From assembly GCF_014529535.1 (NCBI RefSeq), contig NW_023503493.1, forward strand, positions 13,424,001-13,488,000: a stretch of DNA of 64,000 bases, given 5' to 3'. Shown one piece after another: positions 12,389 through 22,916 of this stretch (position 1 is the first letter of the stretch; each line of letters starts with the position of its first letter). The translations under genes were made by a program, and so were the position numbers. The DNA is from Bradysia coprophila. Lineage: Eukaryota; Arthropoda; Insecta; Diptera; Sciaridae. The notes beneath the pieces were generated by a model. That model was given only the letters and a program-made list of their open reading frames with translations. It was not told the DNA's origin and made no database searches.

Positions 12389-12528
12389 CATTTTTAGCCC
12401 CGTACGAAGTACTGGGGGCTTATAAGATTAATATGCCGTTTGTAACACGTCGAATTGGAAGCAGACAGTAAGGGCAAAGCTTTTGGTTATGTTCATAGAT
12501 GACGAATCCGCAATAAAAAAAATGTCCG

Positions 12529-12590
12529 TCCGTCCGTCCGTCCGTCCATCCGTCCGTCCGTCCGTCCGTCCGTCCGTCCGTCCGTCCGTG
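12529..12590. repeat. GTCC tetranucleotide microsatellite
   Basis: About fifteen GTCC units with one interruption (GTCCATCC). Every copy of this family carries such a run at the same place: GTCTGTCC at 27528-27590 and GACAGACGG near 20760. Confidence 0.9.
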
Positions 12591-12882
12591 ACCCCTCTAG
12601 CTTGAGTAAATCACAACCTTTTTTCAAAATTCTTTTTTTTCCCGATTGGTATCGACAAAAGTAAGGTCAAGTTCGAAAATGGGCATGGTAGGGTCGGCCC
12701 CTCCAGAGCTAGGGCCCTATAGGTGTTTTTCAGTCTTTCGACGATATCTACCGAAATACGCACGCAATAGTTGCTTGTGATATATCAAATGAAAGGTATT
12801 GACGAGTAGAACAAAGTTGCTAAACATTGTTTTTGGGTAAGATGCAACGTGGGCTTGTTGGGAGGGCTCAAAGGTCGTTACT

Positions 12883-13345
12883 CGGCCCTAAGTGTTTTTT
12901 GCACATAAATCGAGTAAATCTCATCCGATTTTGCTAGTTTTAGTTTTTTATGGAAGGTAATTGAATACCGAAAAGAACGTGACGAAAAAAGTTTCAAATT
13001 AGGGCCCTTGGACTAAGGCCGCTACTCGGCCCTAAGTGTTTTTTGCACATAAATCGAGTAAATCTCATCCGATTTTGCTAGATTTAGTTTTTTATGGAAG
13101 GTAATTGAATACCGAAAACAACGTGGCGAAAAAAGTTTCAAATTTGGGCCCTTGGACTAAGGCCGCTACTCGGCCCTAAGTGTTTTTTGCACATAAATCG
13201 AGTAAATCTCATTCGATTTTGCTAGTTTTTGTTTTATTTGAGAGATAATTGAATGCCGAATAGAATGATGGCAAAAAAAGTTTCAAATTTGGGCCCTTGC
13301 ACTAAGGCCGCTACTCGGCCCTAAATGCTCTTTGCACATAAATCG
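12883..13345 (+). repeat. 144-bp tandem array, about 3.2 copies
   Basis: CGGCCCTAAGTG recurs at 12883, 13027 and 13171, exactly 144 apart, with a diverged fourth near 13316. This is the same unit as in copy 1, in reverse orientation. Confidence 0.85.
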
Positions 13346-13984
13346 AGTAAATCTCAACCGATTTTGCTAGTTTTTGTTTCATTTGAGAGGTAATTGAATA
13401 CCCAATGGAAAGTTGGCAAAAAAATTTTGGGTTTCTAAAATAATATCGTAAATTGTTGGTTTTATTTGAAAGGTACTTCGTACGGGCTTTCGTAATTGCG
13501 CTATGCGCAATTTTAAAAATGAACACTTTCAGTAAATTTGACCATGCCCAACTTGACTTGCATTTTGGTAACAGACGCATTAGAGGGTTGTAGACGTATT
13601 AGGGTTCCGGGCGTATTACGGCTACGGACGTATTATGGTTACGGACGAAATAGGATTACGGGTTGTACGGGGCTAAGTCGCAGCAAATGCTCCGACTGTT
13701 CTGATGCCTTGTTTTTATTGCGGATTTGTCATCTATGAACATAACCAAATGCTTTGCCCTTACTGGCTGCTTCCAATTCGACATGTTACAAACGGCATAT
13801 TAATCTTATAAGCCCCCAGTACTTCGTACGGGGCTAAAAATCTTTAAAAATTAGTTGAGATAATTCATCTTATATTGCCTGCAAAAATTTAACTTTTGTA
13901 TTAAAATCTCTTACACTTTTTAATCAAAGTGTGCTAATTTGATAACAGGCATTTTGCTGGCGTTAGATGTGGTTGTAAAGGGAG

Positions 13985-14205
13985 TAAAAAACTGCCTACT
14001 TGATAAATGACAAACAACTTGATAGTCAATTATCAAATTTGATAGTCAACTATCAAGTTGTTAGTCAACTATCAAATTTGATAGTCAACTATCAAATTTG
14101 ATACAACTATCAAGTTGTTAGTCAACTATCAAATTTGATACAACTATCAAGTTGTTAGTCAACTATCAAATTTGATAGCCAACTATCAACTATCAAATTT
14201 AATTT
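13985..14205. repeat. TATCAAATTTGATAG palindromic tandem block
   Basis: Repeated CTATCAAATTTGATAG and CTATCAAGTTGTTAGTCAA motifs. Each unit is itself nearly palindromic, so the whole block can fold as many small hairpins. Confidence 0.85.
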
Positions 14206-14211
14206 TATGTG

Positions 14212-14560
14212 CTTTTGAGCCAAATAGAGACTAATGTGGTTTGGATGCATCTATGATGAAATATGGACACTTAAACATTTCAACTTCTTTTTCATCGCAT
14301 ATGTATCCAAACCACATAAAACTCTATTTGGCTCAAAAGCTCATAAAATTACCTTTCAAATGATACCCCACACGACCATGTACATTTTGTGTACCTCGAG
14401 AAATTTCAGTAAGAACAGTGTACGTCTTCGGTTAAAAACTTTATCTGCACATATTTCAGTGTGGATGAATTTTAAACCCAACAAGACCCTATTTGGCTCA
14501 ATAGTACATGTGATTACCTTTCTAATGACACCCCACACGACCCTGTACGGCTCGCTGGAG
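14212..14560. repeat. Inverted plus direct repeat with TATTTGGCTCAA
   Basis: TTTTGAGCCAAATAGAG (14212) is the reverse complement of CTCTATTTGGCTCAAAA (14326), and the intervening GTGGTTTGGATGCAT pairs with ATGTATCCAAACCAC. A second, direct copy of CTATTTGGCTCAA followed by ACCCCACACGACC starts about 170 bases on. Open frames here follow the repeat. Confidence 0.7.
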
Positions 14561-15462
14561 CAATTTTTGTAAGAAAATTGCAATTTTTCGGTTTTTGCTC
14601 ACCTTTGACCAGCCACACAAACTTCGAAGAATTTTTTTGAAAGTGGTTTTGGCTTCTAGGGTCGAAGTCCTTTCTAGGCACAAATAAAAAATTCCAATAG
14701 AAAATGCGTCCGATTTCGGTAGGCTGTTTTTCAAAAGAATCCCTCTAAATGATTTTATGAATGAAAGAACAATTATAGACGTCCGATGACTGGTATGTTC
14801 AGAGTTTGGTGCTGCCACTCTACATTACAATCATAAAATTCATCTTGTTTTCGTCACCAGACGATCAGTAAGTTTTCTATGGTGAAAAAGACAATAAATC
14901 AATTGCCGCAAATTACTTTGAATTTATGTTTCGAAATTACGAGCAACCGAGTCCCGTACTGTGACACTTCGCAGGACTTATATAAATAAATTAGGAGATT
15001 TCTTGTTTGTTTTTGTTAGGTTGAAATTCCATGTACAAACTGTATAATACCAGTATTACCTTTCAGATCATTACCGACAATACAACAAATGTACCGAAAT
15101 GTTTTCGAACCTGTGGCGGATGGTACATATACAATACCGTGTATCGAATATGCTGCTATTTCTACAAATTAATTAATTAAAATCTGATTCTCTTTGCAAA
15201 AAAAAAACTTTAAACCGAGTAGACCAGCTGGTAATCGGTCTAATGAGTTGGTGGTAATTTAAATGGTAAATGGTAAAAGTGGTACAACCAGTGTATACAT
15301 GTAAAATCAACTTGACAAAACCAAAAGAAAAATCCATTTTATTGCAGTTCGATCAAAGCGTCATACCCCAGACTGTCTTCGATTTCAATTGCTGTCAGTG
15401 ATGCAAATTCAATAACCAAAAAAACAAAACATTGAACGGAGCTTGAAATTTAATTGGAAAAC

Positions 15463-16628
15463 ATGATAAATCAAGTGGCCGAGGCTTTATATTCTGCTAC
15501 GTATGTGGAGAACTATTTGGATTATGTGGAAAATCTCCCAAACGATGTACAACGACATTTATCGCGGATACGCGAAATTGATGTGGAATATCGAGGTGAA
15601 TTTTCATTTCCCTAACACAAACTCTTCGATCCCGTTGAGTATTCGCTTTCTAATTTCGCTCATTTCTTTCGATTGAAGGTCATTTGAGGGATATTGACAA
15701 TTACTATGATCAATGGTCTAACTGCTCGACAAATGAATTGGAATCAGCGAATGCAACGCGTCGAACAAGAGCGATGGCGCGTATACAGAAAAGTCTAATA
15801 GCTGCACAGGAGCTGGGCGATGAAAAGTTGCAAATTGTGAATCAGTTGCAAGAATTGATTGACCATAAATCACGTCAGCTGGACCATGACTTTAAAAACT
15901 TGGATTACGGTAAAGATGAACCGATGACCGAATCGTCAGCGAAGGATATTATGCCGACGAGTCCATCAATGCCATCACCGGGACATATCAGTTCCAGCAC
16001 TTCAGTAAATGCTAATGTCACCCCATTGGCTGCACAATCATCAATCGCCCATTCAACGTCAGCTGATCGTTTCCAAACTCCGTCATCATCATCCAGTGCC
16101 AACAATGGTGATCGGGGTACCAAACGAGCCAGACGTGTACGCACCGATAATGGTAACACTGCCACAGAGAGCACATCCGAATCACTAAATGCAAACACTG
16201 ATCAAGCACCAAAATCATCACATATGCCAAATGGTCAGAACTCTGCTTCTACGTCTGCTCAAAAGAAGGCGGTTACCGCTGGTGGCGGTAAAAAGAATAA
16301 AAAACGCAAATCGGGCCGTGGACAAGCGACAAATGCACAAAGTAATAATCGTGATGACCTAACACCACCGCCCGAAGAGACAATCGATCCCGACGAGCCG
16401 ACATACTGTTTGTGCGATCAGATCTCGTTCGGTGAGATGATTTTATGCGACAACGATTTGTGTCCGATCGAATGGTTCCACTTTTCTTGTGTGTCGCTGA
16501 TGACAAAACCGAAGGGCAAATGGTACTGTCCGAATTGTCGCGGCGATCGGCCGAATTGTATGAAACCGAAGGCACAATTTCTGAAGGAACTGGAACGGTA
16601 CAACAAGGAGAAGGAGGAAAAAACGTAA
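15463..16628 (+). CDS. ING1/2-type inhibitor-of-growth protein, PHD finger
   Basis: Predicted 360-residue chromatin reader from two exons, 15463-15595 and 15679-16628, joined in phase 1 across an 83-nt intron. The N-terminal ING domain is clear: Y-V-E-N-Y-L-D near residue 16, [17 protein letters not shown] and [10 protein letters not shown] Ser/Thr-rich linker and a Lys-rich basic stretch (K-K-N-K-K-R-K) follow. The C-terminal PHD finger (about 286-333) keeps every zinc ligand: Cys288, Cys290, Cys301, Cys306, His312, Cys315, Cys328, Cys331. Family knowledge: the ING PHD binds H3K4me3 and the N-terminal domain bridges to histone deacetylase (Sin3) or acetyltransferase complexes. The spacing and a C-terminal basic tail with [10 protein letters not shown] favour ING1/2 over ING3-5; exact orthology is unproven. 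Confidence 0.92.
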
Positions 16629-16794
16629 AAATTTGCTTTTCACACATTTTTTTACGATGGGATTTTATTTCGGTGGTGTGAGTGGAAAAATGACGTTTTA
16701 ACGGGGACGATTAGATGATGCGGCACATGTTAAACAATATTCGAGAATTTTACAAAAATCATGCAATGACTTGTGCTCAAATCGGTGAATGTTT

Positions 16795-16800
16795 AATAAA
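16795..16800 (+). promoter_or_regulatory. Polyadenylation signal AATAAA of the ING gene
   Basis: AATAAA 167 bases after the stop codon, followed by a T/GT-rich stretch. It is the first canonical signal downstream. Confidence 0.6.
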
Positions 16801-18110
16801 TAAGCATATTTTTCACGGGTGTCGTTTTACTGACAGTTACAGCAGCACATTAATACCATTCAAACGATTCATTAATTTAGGGATCAATTGAGCACCAAAT
16901 AAAAATGTTCGATTCGATAAATGATCCCTCACGGTGGATCTCGTATTTCGTCATTATGATGATGAATCTCCGGGAATTCTCTGAGATTCTTCTCACGCCG
17001 TTTTTTTTCGGATTTTTGAGACACTGTGTGTCGTGCGGCAATAAGTTTAATTTTGAAAATTTCGCAAAAAAAAAATTCCAAAAGTGGGCCCAGTACGAAA
17101 ATACAAGTTTGATCTATTTACACACTGGACAAGGAAAAGGTTTGATTTGTTATTTCGAGACGTTTTGACTGAGTTTAATTGAAAGGAATTATAGGCAATA
17201 GGCTACGTCAGGTTGGCCTGATAAGAAAAACTTTGATCCTACCTAATTGTCAGGTTCAATCTGAATGACCTAGATTGTCAATCTCAAAATGTCAGAGTTA
17301 TTTCAAATCCATGCCATAGCGCAACATTACATTGTGTCATCAAAATTCAGGCTAACAGATCATTCAGTCTGATAACTACTGTCAGGTCAAAAATCATTTC
17401 ACGTCAGCTCCGATAGGGTAAGCGTTCAAAGAAACAACTCGAAAAACTAGTATTCTCAAGGATTCTTCCAAAATATTGCACTGTGCGCAAGTAGACGAGT
17501 GAGTTTGATTTTATTTCTGTCACATGGGGAATCGGGGAATCTGGCACACGATGCCAAAGAACGCACTTTTAAACTACGTAAGAAGTGAGCTCGCACACGC
17601 AAGTTTATATTGCTGCAAATGCTTTTTAGCCATGTCATCGACACAATGACTCCTTAAACAAAATTTTGGTATCGAAAAATCGTGTGCGAGTTCACTTTTT
17701 ACGCAGTTGAAAAATGCGTTGTTTCAGCACCGTGTGCCAAATTACCCCACGCCGCCGCCGTCACATGCCGATGCCAGTTGAATTTCACGTAAAAATTCAC
17801 GAAACATTAACCGAAAATACTCCACATGTAACGGAACATTTTCGCTTGAGGGCAATCCTATGTAATATTAAACTTTCGTTTTTATCAACGAACTATAGCA
17901 GTAGCATGAGAACTGGTATCATGCCTGCGTTAGCCGACGTAATCCAACGTTCCAATTCGGAAAAGGAAATGGCTAGAAATGAAGAGATCAACATTCAAAA
18001 AAGAAATGCGACTATTATTGAACACTGATAAACTCTCAGAAGTTGATTTTAACGATTTAAATACTTAACTAAGGTTGAGCCAGCGAAATTTGAAACTCAT
18101 TTTATTTCTT
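16801..18110. other. Intergenic, no gene recognised
   Basis: Unique-looking AT-rich DNA. A 104-codon open frame at 17714-18028 starts near a CCGCCGCCG run but shows no domain, signal peptide or conserved composition, so I do not call it. At about 17250-17420 several CAGGTC/TGTCAGG words repeat loosely. Confidence 0.5.
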
Positions 18111-18116
18111 CCAAAA

Positions 18117-18122
18117 TTTATT
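18117..18122 (-). promoter_or_regulatory. Polyadenylation signal of the cysteine-rich peptide gene
   Basis: AATAAA on the minus strand, 33 bases beyond the terminal TGA at 18155. This is a normal spacing for a compact transcript. Confidence 0.65.
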
Positions 18123-18154
18123 AAAAACAATTTTATCTTAACAATTCAATAAAA

Positions 18155-18370
18155 TCAACATTCAGGCGAAGAATATTGATTACAACATATGTTACCACAA
18201 AAATGATGGCAATCGTACATCATACTACAAGTTCGCATACAATAACCCATGCATTCCGACCAATTTGCTCGTAGTGGAGGCAAATTTTCCACTGCTACTT
18301 AATCTTCAAAACAACGCACACCACCACTAAGTAGAATAATGACGACGGTAAATAGTAAAAAGAATTTCAT
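18155..18370 (-). pseudogene. Small cysteine-rich secreted peptide gene interrupted by one in-frame stop
   Basis: On the minus strand, an ATG at 18370 opens a classical signal peptide of about 20 residues (Met-Lys, then Phe/Leu/Val/Ile-rich, then Gly-Gly-Val-Arg-Cys). Codon 24 (18301-18299) is TAA. The same frame then stays open for 47 codons to a TGA at 18157-18155 and encodes a cysteine-rich segment with eight Cys in the pattern C-x3-C-x3-C-x5-C-x3-C-x3-CC-x7-C. Signal peptide, cysteine domain, TATA box, initiator and poly(A) signal are all in place, so a single nonsense change is the only visible lesion. No intron with usable GT-AG sites of normal size and correct phase removes the stop. 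Alternatives: a sequencing error, a segregating null allele, stop-codon readthrough, or a true pseudogene. The peptide family is not recognised; such compact peptides are often defence or signalling molecules, but that is only analogy. Confidence 0.55.
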
Positions 18371-18448
18371 TGTGGTAAATATAAACTGCTTGTATGTACA
18401 CAGGACACTTCTCTAATGTGATATAGAATGTACCAAAATGTTCAAAAC

Positions 18449-18485
18449 TGAATGACCAAATGACGGAATTCAGGCGCTTTATATA
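18449..18485 (-). promoter_or_regulatory. TATA box and initiator of the cysteine-rich peptide gene
   Basis: Minus-strand TATATAAA at 18485-18478, followed by TCAGT with its A at 18449. The 34-base spacing and the TCAGT arthropod initiator make a textbook insect core promoter. It would give a 5' leader of about 79 bases before the ATG at 18370. Confidence 0.65.
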
Positions 18486-18499
18486 GATTTTTCTTAAGT

Positions 18500-19880
18500 A
18501 TCAGTTATTGTTTGTTGTCGTGCTGTCACGTAGGGTAGTCGCTAAGATTGAGTTTTTATAAAAACATATCAGTTTCGATTCAGATGAACTAGTGTTATCG
18601 ACATAAGGAGATAGAACATTTTAACCGCACAGTCAACTCACGGAATCACAAGGAAACAGGGTTGAAACGCTCACTTAAGTGAACCTTAATTAAGGCTACA
18701 AAAAAGGGGAAAAAATGCACAGAAAACAAGAAACAAAAACTTTGGATGACTCACAGGCGACATAGTACGATAACACGTACAAAGATCAATTCAAGCACCC
18801 CTCAGCCACTGCAGTGTTATGAAACATACATGACACAGGCAAATATGTTATATATTCAAGATATATTCGATACTCAAGATATTCTAGATTCTCGATTAAT
18901 CGATATACCAATACTCTCTCTAGCAAACAAACTCTCAGCTATCTGTGTCAAATTCACACCTTATATCTTTGTGTTCTACAAACACTATTCTACATATTGG
19001 GTATTGGGTATTGGATATACTCAAGATACTCGATATTGAAAGTATGCAATTCGTAGTTACGTTGTCCGAACACTAGGACTAGGAGATATTTTGTCCATGC
19101 ACAAAAAAAAATACTGCAGCAACGCACTTCAAGCAAGGAGGTGCGGGAATCGTGGTTTTACAGAAAATGAAAAGCATTTCTCTAAAACAATATATAATTG
19201 AGATAAAAAATGTCTTGCAGATTGTTCACATATTTCGAAACATGGTTTCTATTCGAACGAAAACATAACACCACTGCACTCACGAAACATTTATTCAAAA
19301 ATGATCACATCAACGTTGATTTTTTAATACAAATCCTAGAAGTTGAAATCATGTGTGCATTGACTTTTCATACACACGAAATTATTCTGTGAAATCTTTT
19401 ATTGTAAGTTGCCAACATTGCTTCGAAAAAGTGAAACAAAACAAAACAAATCAAAACAAAACATGTTTCGGCCACTTGGCAACAAATTACAAGATCTGTT
19501 TTAAGGATTAATATTTGGATTTCGTTAATTATTCTTTTATGGTAGCTTAATTATGATTGGACTTAGAGGTAAACAAAGTGAAACATAAAAATATTGTAAA
19601 TATTAGGTCGCGAAACAGCAGAAATTAAATTTGTTTTCCGTAGATTTCACACGGAAAAACAATTTGTTTTTAGCTGTTTCGAAGCAATTTAAATTAAAAC
19701 ATAGCTAACGCCGACCCGTACGAAACACCTATTCGTATCAAAAGCCTTTAATGTGAAACTCTTCATTTCTCTTACTTCATTTTCTTCTCTGCTGAAAAAC
19801 TATTCTTCCTTTTAAATCACTTACATTATCCACTCTTTGCCTTGTTATCATATACAATTAAATTGCCGGAGGCAATATAG
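18500..19880. other. Intergenic; GATACTC/CAAGATAT repeat patch
   Basis: No gene recognised. At 18855-19040 words such as CAAGATAT and ATACTCAAGATA recur several times as a degenerate simple repeat. At 19430-19465 there is an AAACAAAACAAATCAAAACA A-rich run. Otherwise nothing notable. Confidence 0.5.
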
Positions 19881-19881
19881 A

Positions 19882-20907
19882 CAGCCCCGTACGAAGTCAA
19901 ATTTCATAAATTCCTATTTAAACAGCTATATACCGCTATATTTACCTATATTTCACTGTAAATAAACATTTCACAGAGGAATATGCTATTATATAGCTCT
20001 ATATGCCTGTATATAGCTCAATATAGCTGTATATAGGTATATATAGATGTCCATATATGGAATACCTGAAACCCCTCACATTATTTCCATGTTAACAGAA
20101 ACTCTCTAAGCATCATTTTTCCCACTTTATATCACTTTTAATAAAATCCAATATGGCCGCCAGCAGCCATTTTGTTAGGAGACCGGAAATAGTACCGACG
20201 CTTTACATTCGTTAATACCTTTCAAACAAAAAAAAATTCATGAAATTCGGTCAAAATTTACTCGAGATATTGTCAAAATACACCACGTTCACTGTACTTC
20301 CGAGTAGCCAGATAAGAGCTCACTCCAAGAGCTCACGCTCCGGAGAACATAATTTCATAAAAAAATTTTTCCCTGATTGGTACGGTCAATACCTATCTAA
20401 TAAAGCTAAAACAGACGAAATATGTTCAAATGTGGCCGACCTACAAGCAAAAACTGCTTGCCGCCCTGTGCCTGTTCCACACCAAGGGGTCTAACTCACG
20501 AGTCGGTCATCCGATTTCCATAAACTTTTTTTTTGTCGATCGGTATTGTAAATACCTTTTATTTGACGTATCACTTACAAGTTGACGTTTAAATGTCCGG
20601 AGATATCTTCGAAAAACCGTAAAGCACTTATTGGGCCACAGCTCGGGAGGGGTCGATCCAAAATCACTCATCTTCGAACTTAGCCTGTCTTTTGACATTA
20701 CCAAACGGGAAAAAAAAGAATTTTCAAAATCGGATGCGTTTTACTCAAGTTATCGTGCAGACAGACAGACGGACAGACGGACATTTATTTTTTCGCGGAT
20801 TTGGCATCTCTAGACAACCACAATAGGTTTCCCCTTACTCAGGGAGTCCAATTCGACATGTTACAGACGTATGCGTAAACCTATAAGACCCCAGTACTTC
20901 GTTGATC
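19882..20907 (-). mobile_element. AGCCCCGTACGAAGTAC-family element, copy 3 (minus)
   Basis: Starts with AGCCCCGTACGAAGT at about 19884 and ends with CCCCAGTACTTCGTTG at about 20890-20906. It carries the GACAGACGG microsatellite, TCGAACTTAGCCTGTC and other body segments that match the copy at 27399-28512 in reverse complement. It lacks the 144-bp array and instead has a patch of TATAGCTNTATATA-like repeats (19920-20050). No coding sequence. Confidence 0.65.
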
Positions 20908-21001
20908 ATACTCTATCTGTAGGTCTTTCAATGGTGCTCATTCCTATAAACTTTCAAAATTTTAAAATGATTTAATCGAAAAACCATTTTCATGACCCTC
21001 T

Positions 21002-21174
21002 GCACAGCACTGCTTCTAGCATGATTCGGAGGCTGATAAAATCACAGTCGGCACTGCGTTTCTTTCATAAAGATATAATACAATACATACAATCGAAAGA
21101 GGTAGCTCTTATCACTAAAGCCTCCAAATTTGACTCTTGTCAACTCAAAGTTCATTCTAGGAGCAGTGCTGTGC
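21002..21174. mobile_element. CAGCACTGC foldback MITE, copy A
   Basis: Ends CACAGCACTGCTTCTAGCAT and ATTCTAGGAGCAGTGCTGTG are inverted. The flanks CCCTCTG and CCATCTG form a 7-base target duplication with one mismatch. The interior contains GGAGGCTGAT, CACAGTCGGCACTGCGTTTC and TAGCTCTTATCACT, shared with the other copies. Confidence 0.75.
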
Positions 21175-21299
21175 CATCTGACATGAGGTTACTTTTGAGC
21201 CACTTACACCAACAATTTTTAATTTTTAATTTTTTTAATTTATTTTTTTGTAGTGTTTTAAATATTTTAAAAATGTTGGATGTTGGAAAAGTTTCATTT

Positions 21300-22600
21300 T
21301 TAAGGATTTAGCTTATTTCCAGATCCTTACAAGATAGTCCTTACAAAGCTCAGAGTGTTTATGGTATGGTATGGAGTCCAAAATTTCCAAAACGAATATC
21401 CCAATTCCCAATAATAGCGCCACATTTTTCTCTTTTAGAGGTTTTTGTTGCCTTGTTTGCCTTCAGTTAGACATTTTAATATATATCACAAAACTCAACC
21501 TTCCGAACAATACTTTGTCTTTTGAGTAAAATACAATGAAAGATCTTTCTCCGAATAATTATACATGGAAATTATTCCAGTCGTGAGTTAGCTTTACTAT
21601 TTTTACCTATTATACAAACATTATTATGATTTGTTTGAAATTTTCGTGACTCTCGCGATTTTTTTTTCATGTTTCATTTTTCAACCGCTCTATCTTCTCT
21701 ACTCTTGTTTGTTTATCAGAAACTTAAATTTCCACTTTAATTTGCGACCGATCAGGCGAGAAGGTGTAATTTTTTCGCTTGATTTCATTTTCACACAGGG
21801 AAAAATTCCAAACAAAATGCTACTGCACATTGTCCGGCAAATTGAATTAATCAAGTCGATGCCAAATTTCAGATGAAATTAATTTCATTTTACCAATAAA
21901 GAAAAAAAAAGCTGACTAATTCCTCATTGACATCGTTATTAGAGACAGACATACCAATAATTTTTTTTTCAGTTTATTTGAGAAGATGATGCTTAACGTA
22001 TTGGCATCCGATTCAAAAATTTACTCATATGACCGACTAAAAAAATGATGTGAACAAAACTTCCTTTCACCAGACTTTTCGATTCAAAAAAAAAATTTGT
22101 TCATTGAAAGTAAGAGTAGGTAATCGTTCCAGCCATCATCGTTTCTTGTATATATGCATATAAAATGATGTTCAATTTGCTTTTCGCTTAAAATTAGCGC
22201 TTTTCGTTTTTATGAGAAAACTGCAGACTGCCGGGCTGGTGTATAACAAATGCGAATCAGAAAAGAAGTTTTAATTTTTGAAATGTTGAATCAGTCGACG
22301 TGAGAACAAGATGTATGAACTGAATGAGCGTTCGTAATCGCTATAAACAATCAATTTCCTCGGTCTTACATAATGACCAGCATGATGATCAAAAGTAAAA
22401 TTCTTTGTTTTTATTGTAATTGCAAAGGCTGAGAGTGCGGAACGTTAAACCGGTATGGTACTGACGATAAATGCAATTGAAGTGAGGTACTTATAATGTT
22501 TGAATGGTTAGGATGCACAGAGAGGTAATTATCTTCGATGATTTTGTGATGGTAAACAATTTGTAAATTATGCGATTTGAAATTCGTTAGCGGGAATGAA
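21300..22600. other. Intergenic, no gene recognised
   Basis: AT-rich sequence between MITE copy A and the 3' flank of the glycine-rich gene. Open frames are short and compositionally random. Confidence 0.5.
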
Positions 22601-22916
22601 ACTAAGCGATAAACGGTGACAAAATTTTATTTTAAATAAAAACACTTACGACCTATAAATAAAATATTAAAAAAAAATATTTACAAAAGAGAAACATTCA
22701 ATTTCAACGCAATTTAAGAGGATGGAAAGTTTGCGTTGAAATTATCATTTTTTTTCCGGTTCACACATTCAAATATAGAAACTTAAGTTCTATGCATATC
22801 AGGGTAATTGTCCATAGTTTTTCCTAAATCATGATCAGTTTAGAGTGTTCGCTGTCGGTCATTTCTTTTTCTTCTTAATTTTTAATTTTTGGTGAATTTG
22901 ACATTATGCAATTGAC

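Larger units (their letters stand above)
10923..12417 (-). mobile_element. AGCCCCGTACGAAGTAC-family element, copy 1 (minus)
   Basis: Non-coding element read on the minus strand. It shares, with copy 2, an end containing CAGAACAGTCGGAGC, a GCGCAATT palindrome, a 144-bp tandem array, a GGAC tetranucleotide run and the terminal AGCCCCGTACGAAGTAC. Internal segments such as GAAAGGTATTGACGAGTAG also match copy 2 in reverse. No transposase frame is present, so it is non-autonomous or not a classic DNA transposon. Superfamily is unresolved. Confidence 0.7.
12394..13838 (+). mobile_element. AGCCCCGTACGAAGTAC-family element, copy 2, with about 120-bp inverted ends
   Basis: The left end (about 12394-12515) reads AGCCCCGTACGAAGTACTGG, then GGCTTATAAGATTAATATG and on to CATAGATGACGAATCCGC. 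Its reverse complement lies at about 13717-13838, so this copy has long terminal inverted repeats. Inside are a GTCC microsatellite (12529-12590), a unique body, a 144-bp array (12883-13340), a GCGCTATGCGCAATT palindrome near 13498 and a block of degenerate GTATTACGG-type repeats (13600-13670). Copy 1 abuts it in opposite orientation, giving a palindrome of nearly 3 kb. No coding capacity was seen. Confidence 0.7.
8844..15462. other. Repeat-filled intergenic region between WDR3 and ING
   Basis: No supported gene. The first part (8844-9240) includes the WDR3 5' side. It then holds a foldback (9245-9498), two copies of a GC-rich hinge (10395-10445 and 10815-10880), a head-to-head pair of 1.4-kb elements (10923-13838), a TATCAAATTTGATAG palindromic tandem block (13985-14205) and further inverted and direct repeats (14212-14560). 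From 14600 to 15462 I see nothing beyond AT-rich sequence. Confidence 0.6.

Noticed and set aside
11324-13345. CRISPR-like or gene-encoding array
   Set aside because: Units are 144 bp with no spacer/repeat distinction, the host is an insect, and the arrays lie in a mobile element.
17714-18028. 104-codon plus-strand frame
   Set aside because: No signal peptide, domain or codon bias; no promoter signals comparable to those of the real small genes nearby.
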